Below, one piece after another: positions 1 through 12,100 of a stretch of DNA of 64,000 nucleotides (the first letter of the stretch is position 1; each line of letters begins with the position of its first letter). The notes beneath the pieces are model-generated. The model searched no databases and was not told the origin of the DNA. It was given only the letters and a program-made list of their open reading frames with translations. Origin of the DNA: Litoditis marina (taxonomy: Eukaryota; Nematoda; Chromadorea; Rhabditida; Rhabditidae). Position numbers and translations under genes: made by a program. The DNA lies in contig OZ038439.1 in assembly GCA_964036275.1 (NCBI GenBank), positions 8,926,669-8,990,668 on the forward strand, read 5' to 3'.

Positions 1-102
1 TCTTTTCCGCTCGTTTTTCATATTATTTTTTCCAAATTTTATGTTCAACAAGTTTAATATGGTTGTGTATATCTTTTTTAAATTCAAAGTAGTTAATTTT
101 AA

Positions 103-149
103 CTGGTTTCAGTTAGTCTGTCGACGCCCGGTGACTCAGATAATGCAAA
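103..149 (+). promoter_or_regulatory. Possible SL trans-splice acceptor and 5' UTR of the Argonaute
   Basis: A TTTCAG acceptor ends at 112, followed by a short leader without ATG in a good context before the chosen start at 150 (CAAAATGG). The layout suits a trans-spliced nematode gene. This is inferred from position and consensus only. Confidence 0.35.
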
Positions 150-3100
150 ATGGCTCGTGTTTTGGAGCAGGATATGCGGAATCTCGCCGTTTCTGAAAAG
201 GTATGATCCTTTCCTTCATGGAAAGTTGACAAATTGTTGGTATATACAAATAAATCATCGTCACACGTGTTTGATTCACGAATAACGCAACTTTTACATT
301 GATTTTCTCGTTAAATAGCTGAGTCATCATCAGTTATCAACAGTTCATTGCATGTTATCTTCCTAGATAGTGTGTAAGTGATGTATAACATCACTTAGTA
401 ACTTGCTGTTTCTATCAAACACGCTGCACAATCGTTTGTATTCCGTTGATTTTGGAATAGTGACATATGTGGTTGTTTATACGCCTTTGGAGTGGCGAAT
501 TCACTGGAGAACCGGGTCCTTCCCGAACCAAACCGCGAACCGGTCACTGGAGAACCGAACCAACTGAACCGAACCGATTTTTGAACCGACCGGTTCTCCA
601 GTGAGTGCTTCGAACCGAACCGACATTAATCATGAGTTAAACAAGCAAGTCGTAGACAAGGTAAAATGACTCTATCCCGGTTCGGTTCGAAGCATTCACT
701 GGAGAACCGGTCGGTTCAAAAGTCGGTTCGGTCGGTTCGGTTCGGTTCTCCAGTGACTGGTTCGCGATTCGGTTCGGGAAGGACCTGGTTCTCCAGTGAA
801 TTGGCCCTTTGGAGTCTCGGGCAATTACACATTATATCACAATGAACCGTGCTTATAGCGACCACAAACCAACAAACCGGCAATTTTTGTAAATAATTTT
901 AGGTTTCTTTGGAAAATTAACCAGAAAGAGTAACACATGCGCTTATAATGATGTGTGGAATACTTAAATGCGTGTAATATTTGTTTCAAAACAGGTGTTT
1001 ACTACACTACTCGAACACTTCTGTAACACGTGAACCCCAGATGAATATAATACTGAAGAATACATTAAAGTTCACTCAGTAGTTAGCTACTCATGTTGCG
1101 CCGGGGACGAGAGAGGTTCCAGATCAGAGAGACACAGAATGTCTCAGACTGGCTGGGGATGCGGTCTCGTTGACCTCCATGCTCTCTCGCTTCCGTAAGC
1201 TTATAGTACTCAGACAATTGCTCGGAACGCGCTCTGTTAGTTACAAATTTGCTTTTGGTCGAAACGGCTTCGCAACAAATCTAGAGATATAGTGTGCCGT
1301 GTGCCCCGAAGAGACGTCGGACGACGAGAGGGAAATGCAATATATGTATAAACAGTAATTTACTGTTTTGCAACTACGCTTCTTCTGAGCAGCCAATTAG
1401 CCAACCATCTTTGTAGTGGCCTCGACGAGAGAGTGTGCAGGTCAGGGAGACGCCAGACGTAGACGTCTGCGGCCCCATTGACCCCCGTGCTAAAAATTGG
1501 CGCCAATGTTTTTTTTTTCAGCTGCTGCCACTTTACAGTCGGCCAAGTCATGGAGTAAAAGGCACGGAGGTGGATCTATTGGTCAACTTCTTCAAGTTGA
1601 ATTTCAAAGGAAACGCAAAAAGTATAAAGGTACTATTTTTGTTCGCTAATACTTGCTAGATGGCATCCTAAGTCGTCTCCCTTTTTCCATTTTTCGCCAA
1701 ATTTCCTAGTCGTACTCAACCGGTGTTCGTCAACCACATTAATCAATTAGGAGCCATGCTCCCAGTTAGCCAATGTAGAACCGCTTTGTAACATTGAAAA
1801 CCAAGTTTTGGGCTATACTAAAGGGTAACCGGTTTTCCGATTCAGGTAACCGGGAAAAACTTCTACCAAAAACAGGTTGGGTTACAAAAAAGACCTGGTT
1901 AGATGTAGAATTCGTCCACGTGTACCGCCACTGTACCATGTTCCAGCTCCACGAATACACCGTAGAAGTGATAGACTTCGCGAAGCCATGTGTCCTGTTT
2001 TTCGCCCAATTCTGAAAAAAAAAACGCGAAATTGGGGTTTGACTTGAAGCTTGAAGCCGCTTTAGCCGTTTTTACTATCCAACTTCATTTCTTTCTGTTA
2101 TTTCGCGCGCAGCGCGAAGCGCTGTGCGAGATTTGTCTTTGGTCCGGCTAATGCGCGCTTTCATTTTTTTAGTTCACTCTCAAAAAGGTCCAATTGTGCA
2201 AATCAGAACTTTTTATGATTTGCTGATTTTCTATGGCACATTTACAAGCTATTGTCGAAATTTGAACGAAATTGATTGAGTTTGAGCCGAGTTATGACGT
2301 TATGCGCTTCATGCAGACCGCCAACTTCCGTCGTGTGTCTGTGTGTGTGTGTGTGTTGGTGCGCACTCCTGGGATATTTTTATGTGTGAACCGATTTGAC
2401 TGAAAATTTGGGACACGATAGATACCCCACTCAAACCTTGGGGGCGCAAACTTTTTTTCGAAAAAAGTTATTTTTCATCAAGTTATAGGTCTTCGAAAAT
2501 GTCTCTGCTTCTCTTCATTTCGTGCACTCTCTCGCCCTCTCTGTCGCGGTAAATCAAATTGCGTTATAACTCAGCTCAGTCCTAACCAATTCAAGTAAAA
2601 TTTGAAGTATGATACCACGACATGAACTGACATTGATTCAGAGTAAGTCTTCTACTGATGACGTCATCGAGGATTCTGGAGCTCGGATGACGTCATTTTT
2701 GAAAAGTGCAAAGTTGACGTCACATATATTTTTAAATGATGGTAATATTTTAGAAAGGGTCAATTAACGGTGAAACTCAATCTAAGAGTGACGTATTCTG
2801 GGATTCTGGAGACCAGATGACGTCATTTTTGAAAAGTGCAAAGTTGACGTCACATATATTTTCAAATGCTGAAAATATCCTAGAAAGGGTCAATTAACGG
2901 TGAAACTCAATCTAAGAGTGACGTATTCTGAGATTCTGGAGACACGATGACGTCATTTTTGAAAAGTGCAAAGTTGACGTCACATATATTTTCAAATGCT
3001 GAAAATATCGTAAAAAAGGTATATTAACGATAAAACTTCATCTAAATATGACTTATTCTGGAATTCAGAAGGCCAGATGACGTCAACTTTTGAAAAAAAT

Positions 3101-6100
3101 TGACGTAAAATATGTTTTCGAATGCTGGAAGTTTCTTAAAAATGGTCAATTCACGATGAAACTTCATTCAAACATGACGTATTCTGGGATTCTGAAGGGC
3201 AGATGAAGTAAGTTTCTAGAACTGCAATGTTGACGTCATATTTTTTTCCGAATGATGGTAATACTTGACAAGTGGTTCATCAAGAAAACAATTTTATCTG
3301 CACCGTACAGATCAAACCACATACCTACGGCATGTATACAAAAAGAGAAAAATTCATGAAAAAGTGGGGGCCCAACGAATGTAAGATTTGTCTTCTGCTG
3401 TGCGCCCCTTAGACAACTACTCTCAAATGGAACAGCTACTGCTACAAAAACCGAAAAATACCAATATACTCAAGTATAACTGTTCATTACAAACATACAA
3501 AAGTCGTAAAATATTTTCTCAAACCTGTAAACTAGAATCTACAAATCACAGAACCTACTCAATTATAGAGTTCCTGGTTTTGTACACAATGGTTGGCATT
3601 TTTTGTCATTACTTCAATTCTAGGTGCTATAACGTTTGTCATATTATTCAAAAGTTGTTCTCTCTTTCGCAGCTGTGACTTGTAGATTCTAGTTTCAGGT
3701 TTGAGAAAATATTTTACGACTTTTGTATGTTTGTAATGAACAGTTATACTTGAGTATATTAGTATTTTTCGGTTTTTGTAGCAGTAGCCTTTCCATTTGA
3801 GAGTAGTTGTCTAAGGGGCGCACAGCAGAAGACAAATCTCACATTCGTTGGGCCCCCACTTTTTCATGAATTTATTATGTTTCAGCTCCACGAATACACG
3901 GTAGAAGTGGTAGACTTCGCGAAGCCGCGTGCGCCGGGTGGCAGAGGGGGGCGGGGCGGTCGGGGTGGAAGAGGTGGTAGAGGCCGCGGGGGGAGACCCG
4001 GACAATCGACAGAGATCAAGTACACTCCCGTCAAAAATGTGTGAGTCTCCCTGTACAGTGTGCAGTTCAAACTAAATTCGAAAGTTGTGCTGTGTTTTCG
4101 ACAGCGAAAGTTTTATCTGTTTGTCGAAGAAAAAAGACGGCCATTAGTGATTTTTTTGCTAATAATTGGTCAGGTAGAGATTAATTTCGAATGTTCAGTC
4201 AAGTCCTACCTTCCTTGCACATATCAGTAAGATGTCACTATTCAACAAATAGGAACCCGTTCATTCATTTAACTACGTAAAACGTTGTGGTTATGATTTT
4301 CCCCAAAAATAGGAAATATGTAGGAAAAAAAAATGCTAATGCTGGGAAAAACAAGTTTCATAGGGTAGAAGGTAGACCTGGGAAGTGATAGAAGGTAGGT
4401 AGAACTTCAGTCAACCCCGTTTTTCCCATTCCAGTGAAGTGCTTCGTGACGCCTTCTGGAGCTCGGTCCGTGCGTACCCGACAGCCTTCGGGGAAGCCGT
4501 CTGTTTCGATGACTACAATACGTGTTGGACCGGGAATAGACTGCCTCTCAGCTCAGAAAGACCCTCCTTCAGCCATATTATGGACCACCCGGACCCCGAA
4601 AAGGTATATGCGTTTTTTATTCAACCATATAGAAGAAAGAAAGGTGAGGTCGTTAGTAACGTACACCGGCAAGGGCTCTCATATGGGGGATGATAGCAAA
4701 CAATCATTGTGAAAAAGTAGGATTCCCGAGTTCATAATACTGTTTCCCAAAGAAAGTCGGCAAAATTCAAATTGTTAGTCCATTCACTTGAAGTTGGATA
4801 ATACAATAACACATTCATTTTGTTATTCTGATTCTAATGTTTTTCTGCAGAGCGCCAGACTCTCTGTAGCCGTCAAGATCTACCCCACCTTTCTGTCCGA
4901 ATTCACCGTGAATCTGAATTCCTCAGATGAACGAATCGCCGATGCTTCGAAACGAGCCCTCAAGAATATTTTCACCCAGAGAACGCGATACTCTCCCGAT
5001 CCAGAGAATGCCAGGGAACAGGGAGAGAGGTGCGATTGTTATATTTTTTTTTAATTTTGAGCGCCAACGAGCTCAAACGAAAAACACAGCAGGAGAGAAA
5101 AGCTGCTTGTATAGGCTTGTTTCTCGAGAAGCGAACCCTCTGTTCGAAGGTTCTTCATAGAATGAACCGGTTATCCGATCTAAGTAACTTCAATTTCATA
5201 GTTTTTAATAAAATAGAGACCTCGTCCAGATCTCATAAAAAGGTCCGTGCTTGGGCTGTTCAGCCGCGAGTGGTAGTGTATAGGAGAGGGCCATATCAGA
5301 GTTGTAGTTTGAACTCATACACAGACACACACCATAACTTACTAATTCGGCTGGAAAGGAACGGAATCAAACTACACACGGCGGGATATAGGGTAGCCAC
5401 AAAAACAACGAACTACTTTTCGGCTATTTCGAGAAAATTGTCTATTTTTCTTTTAAAAATGAATATGTTTCGCATATTTCACTCTAAAAACGAACTCCTT
5501 TTTGTCGATTAGTCGGATGTTACTGGTGTATAGTTATAACAACATTTACCGCCTCACCTCGAACTATGTTTATACTCTCCTGTTCCAGGGATTTCACTAG
5601 AAAATGGACCAATTCCGGTGGCGCCGTCTATGCCATACCGAGGCTCATGGACAAACCGGCTGTCGAGGTATACTTAATTTCGGGTCATTTTATGTTTGAC
5701 CGAAACCAAGGTATTCGATAGCAAACCCAATCAGTTTCGTACTCAAACCGGCACTGAACTGGACCACTATCATCATTTTTTATTAGTTCAATTCAACCTC
5801 TGTTCCTCTGTTGGACTGTTGGGGAAAGTTTGGGTCGGGAACAGCCCAGAATTTCACGTCGTTAGTGGCTATCAGGTTCCCCTTGCTTCTCATCGATCGG
5901 GTTTCAGTAGATTATAGTACTGTATTGGGTGGAGGTAACCTTCTTGAAAATAGATTATCAAAAAGGGTTAAGTTACTAAAAAACCCCGCTAGATTTATAG
6001 AATTCACCTCAACAATTGGTTTTTACTGTTACTTTTGATGGTTTTTACTGTTACTTTTGGTAACCGGTTTTCGGTCTCAGGTTACATACCGGGGTACCCG

Positions 6101-9100
6101 TGAGGTAACCTGAAAAGGGGTTACCAAAAACCGGTTAGGTTACCAAAAAAAACCGGTTACATATAGAATTGCCCCCCCCCCCCTTAGCTGACGACACACC
6201 TCGATTCCAGGTGGAAGTGTGTCCGGGTGTGCGGGCCTGGTTGGGGCTCTATGCCTCCGTTCGAAGCATCGAGAACCTAGATCCTGTCATCAATTTCGCA
6301 CGTCAGTTTGTTTTGGTGAACTTCTTACCGAACCAAAACCGAACCGATTCTTCCCGAACCACTTGGTTCTTTCTAGAACCGAACCAAGTTTAGGCCAACA
6401 AAGGTGGAACCGAACCAATTCAAGTAATTAATACTGAAATTGGTCGACTGCGTAACGTTTATTAGGGTTGGGTTCGTTTGATTACGCAAACGGTTCGGTT
6501 TTTCATCGAACCAACTGATTCGGGAAGAATCGGTTCAGTTTTGGTTCGGGAAGAAATTTGTCGTTTGTTTTAGCCCTGCATGTGGTCTTTTTGGACATAG
6601 CATGAAACAATGTTTTTTTTTCTGTAAAACAGTTGGACATTAATAATGTGTGAGTTGAGTCATACTACATTCATACAGTTTTTTTGACATTAATTGCGGT
6701 CCAATTTTGTTCTCTGGTTCGTGTGTGGTATGGTGTATGCCTAGAGACGACCTGTGTAATTTCAGTGGTCAATAAACTCTTCTATGAATTGGATATGGAT
6801 TTGATCTCTTTCTATGGTGAAGTTCTTCTCGAAGTAAGTTTTTTCAATCTTTACCAGTCGTCTGCATTTTAGGTTTACCTGCAAAGTTTCGGGTTACGTG
6901 AGAACTTCGCAAAAAAGGTCAGCAGCGGGGGGGGGGGATATGCGGTTACTGTCTGAAAATGGTTAGGTAATCTTTCGCTTAGGTTAACCTAAAACGGGGT
7001 TAGAAAAAGAATTCGTCAGTAGTACTTGCGGCGGAAAGGTAAAGAGGTCAACCAGGGATAAGTTTGCTGGTAGAACTACGGTTTTTTCTCAACTTCTGGT
7101 ACTGTGGGATACTTTAGTCAACCTCGGTTACTTCCTGGTTTTACTTCCTAAAAACGATGTTTTTAGGGGAAGTTGATAAGAGAAAGCGCCGACTGGCGAG
7201 AACAGCTGAGAGAAGTGGGAATGAACGCACAACAACGGGGCTCGATGAGCCATAAGCTGGCCGGTCTTCGGGTCAAATCGGGTGGAAACGGGCGGCCCGG
7301 GGCCCTCGTACAGGAGAAAGGGTACGTTTTATATTTATACATATTCACCATTCACGTCGCTTCGTTACGTTTCGCTGCATGCGTTCGTCATCATACGCTT
7401 ATCCCAATTGTATTGTTTCACCGCCTCACAATATGGCCGGTTTGTATGGTTATCTAACCGGTTTTTGGTAACACAAACGGTTTTTAGTAACCTCTATTTG
7501 AGGTTACCAGAGTAGGCGACCGGTTGCCTAACGCAAACTGTGGTTTTTACCGTTAGTATGTACGGTAACCGGAATTTAGGTCTCAGATTACCCACAGGCT
7601 ACTTGTAAGGTAAACTGAAAATAAGGATTCCAAAATCCGGTTGGATAAAGAATGGGCCGGTTTGTTTGGCTGATTTATCATTTATCATGTTCTAGGAAAG
7701 GCCGCAATGCGCCACCGGGCAAATGGTTCCTGGGCGAGCGACACTTCAAGGTGGTCGGAGTTCATGATAGTATGTTCATACACCAGTCAGTTCCGACTAT
7801 TCCACAAAAAGAGTCCGTTTCTAGATATAAAGAAGGATGATTATATTGACCAATCCCAACGCTTCGGTCCCTTGAACTGCAATACAGTTTTCAATTGCAC
7901 TGTTTATTAAAGGTTAAATATAGAATTGGGCCGGAAAAACCAATATCAATTGTAACCGGCGTCAAATGTAACCATGATGTAACCGCCGTCAAATGTAACC
8001 ACTGAAAGGCAAGTTTGCCCAGAATGGATAAGACTAAACCTGTCTAAAACAACTATCAAAGCTCACCCGTGTACGTTTCTCTAAATTTCACTCGGAAGTT
8101 TGACACATGGTTCCATTTGACTATATTTCATTATTATTGGTTACATTTGACGGCGGTTACATCATGGTTACATTTGACATTGGTTACAAACGACATTGGC
8201 CCTACAGGCCAGCTGATTGGTTGACAACTTAAGTGTTTCAGTGTGTCTAGGGAATACTGTAGTGTTCTGTGCTCCACGTAAAAACGAAAAGTACTATCTG
8301 CGTGCTCTAATTCTTTTCATTGTTGGCATTCATTTATTTTTTGGTATTTTATCACAGGGGACATTATGATTATGAACGTTTTCTACAAATTTCAATAAAA
8401 CTTTACTGAATGTTCAGAATGCGCCACCGGATGCTTTGCTGGTCATGGAACTGTGGCCGATATGTACCGCAATCTGGGGTACACACTCAAGTCAGTTCAT
8501 TTTTTGTACTCAGACAATTGTCAGCCACTTTTGTAGCAGCCTAGATGAGATAGTGCGCAGATCAGAGAGACGCAGAGTGTCTTAGCCTGTCTGCGTTCTC
8601 ATTGACCTGCATGCTCTCTCGTTTTTCTAGCTGGCCAATCGCAAAAAATTGACGTTAATCTTTCTGAGTAACGAGCAACCAGTCGGCCGTATAACCACGA
8701 AAAATTATGAAAAACGGGCAAGTCTTTCGCCAAAATAGGGAAAATTTATGTTTTGTTGTAATCTCATTAAATTTCACGGATATCAATCGATAAACGGGTT
8801 CTTTTCTGTGGAATAGTCGTACCTCACAAATATGTGTAGTTACGCATGTGACCATCAATTTACCTGTTTTTTATCAATTTACCAAGGGGTAACTATTCTA
8901 CCGAAAATTACGATTTTTCGTACATTACAGGTTCCCCAATTTGCCATTGATCAAAGTCCAGCAAGCGAAAGATGAGTGGTTGCAGCCATTGGAAGTCAGT
9001 TATTTTTCTCTCTAAGTCTTCAAAGAGTGAGAATGTTTTACGTCTACTGTATTGACGTGGCAGAATACTGTTGCTCTACTTCTCGACCGTGTGCTATCCT

Positions 9101-12100
9101 TTTTGAGAATCCGATGTATATCAATTGACTTGAGAATTCGGCGAAATATGCACGCTTTTCCGCTTACAGTAATTTTTGCGGTTCCCGGTTCAACTTGTAT
9201 TGAGCTGGGTCCACAAAGTTTTCGTGGCTATTCCACTGCAATTTGTTCTGATTAGAGCACCATTTCGCTACGTATCGCGCTTCTTTTGACGCGAATCATA
9301 CGCGGACCATTCGAGAGCGAGAATGGGCTTTGATCATTTTCCAAAGCCATACTCTAAAACATTGTGAACATCTTCTGAAGACTGCTCTGTTCTAGGTTCT
9401 GTACACGCATGATCGTCCGCAGAAGTACGTGGGAATGCTCAATTTCTTCACGAGAAGAAAGTATATTCAAGTAGGTTTGATTATATATGTTCAGCTCACT
9501 TATTTTGACTTTCCCGTCTCATTTTGATGCAAACTCATTAATTTGCACGTGTTAAAATCTGGAAACAGTCTACTTCTGTGAAATAGTCGGGCCTTGGTCT
9601 ATTTGTCTATTTGTCTTCTGTTTTTCTGTATTTCTGGTCTATTTGTGCGGCTCGTGATTCGACGTTTTGCCTGAACCAATTTGGTGTTTTCAGGGTGTTT
9701 GTCGGGACCCGACCACCTATAAGCAGCTGACAGACAGAATGATCGCCTCACTGGGAGTAGCCAGAAACGACCCGTTCACAAATGCATTCGGGGTCAGTTT
9801 GTGTTCTATTTTGTTACTGTATTGTTTCTACAAAGTTTGTAGATTCTACAATCACGTTGAATGAACTGAAAACATTCAGTATACGAAGAACTGGTTTTAC
9901 TATGAATGTACTGATCGTTGTTTTGAAGCAGGCTTGTGTTACCGTACCCCGCTTTATTTGTAGGTTGATTCCGTCGTTTTCCCGCGAAATGTGTAGATTA
10001 TGGTGTTTGACGAGATTAAACTACAACGAAAGTGGAGTTGGGCCGACAAGTAGATATCTTATCATTATCAGCCAATAGGTTTCTCTAACTGTTTCCAGAA
10101 TGTTTTTTTTTGCAGATTTCAATGGATCCTGAGATGATAAGATGCAAAGGACGTTTACTCGATGGACCGATTATCAGGGATAAGGTACGAAATATCAATA
10201 GTTTGGATACGTTTATGATACTATTACAGTTATCATCCCACTGTTTGATTCGCCCACTCTGTTCTACTAATATGTGGAGACCGCCTGAATACATTTTTTC
10301 CCAAAAAATAATATTCTCAGAAAATCAGTTAGTTTTGAAACCGGTTTTCACACCGCTTCGGTTAACAGGCGATTAACAGAACAGTTTCGAATCAGTTATC
10401 CAGGGACATCATTCGTGTTTGAACGATATGATTAATGAAAACCCCTCCGGTGGATACTGTGTATCTAGCTTTGAATCTATGTGTTTGTAGTGTGATCCCA
10501 TAATAATTCAGAAACTGTGCAGGGCATTCAGATCAAACTACACCTAAGATATTATCACTCTCTATAGGAATGAATAAGTAGTAATCGTTTTTCGCAGGAT
10601 TCGACGGCTGTCAGTTTGCTACCAGATCGCGGTTACAAGGTGTTGAAACTGAACGGTCAGTCCTCAGTTCCTTATACAACAATACAACTTGTATTATCTA
10701 TTTTGATTTCAGAAGTCTGGTTTTAGATGTTTTGGTGCAACATTTTCTCACATGGCGGCGGTTTGGTGTCATGTTCCAATCCTCAATCCCAGTTCTCTAT
10801 TTGTCTAATAAAGTGTGTCACCAGTGGCTGTCAGAGTGCCAGGAATAGTCAGTGAAGAGTGAAAGATGCTTCACTTCTGAATGAAAATTACTTTTTCTTT
10901 GGTGGGTTTCATTTTTGAAGTTCCCGCCTTTTCAGAGGTTCCAAAAGAAATCGTAATGGGAGTCATAATCATGTATTCTCCACGAACCGGCGAGTTGCCC
11001 GTGGAAAAGACGAAAGTTGGGTGAGTGGAAGACAAGGTTGAGAACATTTTCACGCACTTTTAATGATCTGAACTTCTGAAGGTTACACGCCGATTCCCAC
11101 TTCCCGATACATATTTAGCCAATTTCACACACAAGTGCGATACCACGGTTGGCTAATCGAGGGATGCTCAAAGTAGGACGATTATGTGGACCAATCCCGA
11201 CGCATCGGTCCTTCGAGCTACAATTGGAATGTATTGCTGTTTTTAGGATCGAAGCGTTTGGGTATGGTCCACATAATCGTCGATCTTTAATCTTCTCCAG
11301 TTGTACTGGGGAGGACCGTTAATTTTAATTATCCTGATATTTCGGAACTAACAACTAATAACAAGATGAGAACTATGGCTTAGTGTTTTTTTTCTTAATG
11401 ACTGATGTTAAACGCTACGCACCCCGAACCGAACTCATCCCACCTATGGTGGGATAGGTTATAGGTTTGGTTAGGGGTTCGTAGAGTATAGAGTTGTCGG
11501 GTAACACGAAATCTGGTAACCGTTCAAACTACCAAAAAATACGAATTTGTTGGTGAAATGTAAGGGAAACCCGTTTTTCGCCTCAGGTTACTCCGGTAAA
11601 CTTTAAAAGGTTAGCAAAAACTGAACATTTCAGACTGTTCTTTGACGCCCTGAAAAGATGCACGATACGCCGCGGGATTCCCGTCAGCAATGAGCCGCCT
11701 TGGACCTGCGAGGTCGGTTATTATTGTTATCATTATTACTATTGTTGTTTGTATATTATATAATTATTCTTATATTTTCTTACCATACTCACGATTTTCG
11801 GACACAAGAGACAGCAATAATTCATTTTGTCGTTCAATTTGTCTTTGTTTCAGGGCTAATGGAGAAGATTATGGAACCTGTATAATCATACAATTATTTT
11901 TGAATTTTTCACTTCGAATACCTTTTTATGAATGAATTTTTTTGAAGGCCGAAAGTTGCTAGATGAAGCATGCTAATTCATTTGACGTTTTTGAGCGAAA
12001 CACTTCTGTTTTGTTATTTCCATGTTCCACTGTCGATAAACCTCGGCAAATTGTGTGATCTTTATTTCTATTTCAACCGAACACGAGAGAGTACAGATGT

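Noticed and set aside
2640..3260. CRISPR-like regular repeats
   Set aside because: Units are contiguous with no unique spacers; this is a eukaryotic satellite in an intron.
5030..5512. 160-codon plus-strand frame after an Argonaute exon
   Set aside because: It runs through intron sequence past a good donor and lacks similarity to Argonaute; the next true exon starts at 5589.
7705..8431. Identical 13-mer AATGCGCCACCGG in two neighbouring Argonaute exons
   Set aside because: The copies are read in different frames and similarity ends abruptly; matches of this length are expected by chance in 64 kb.
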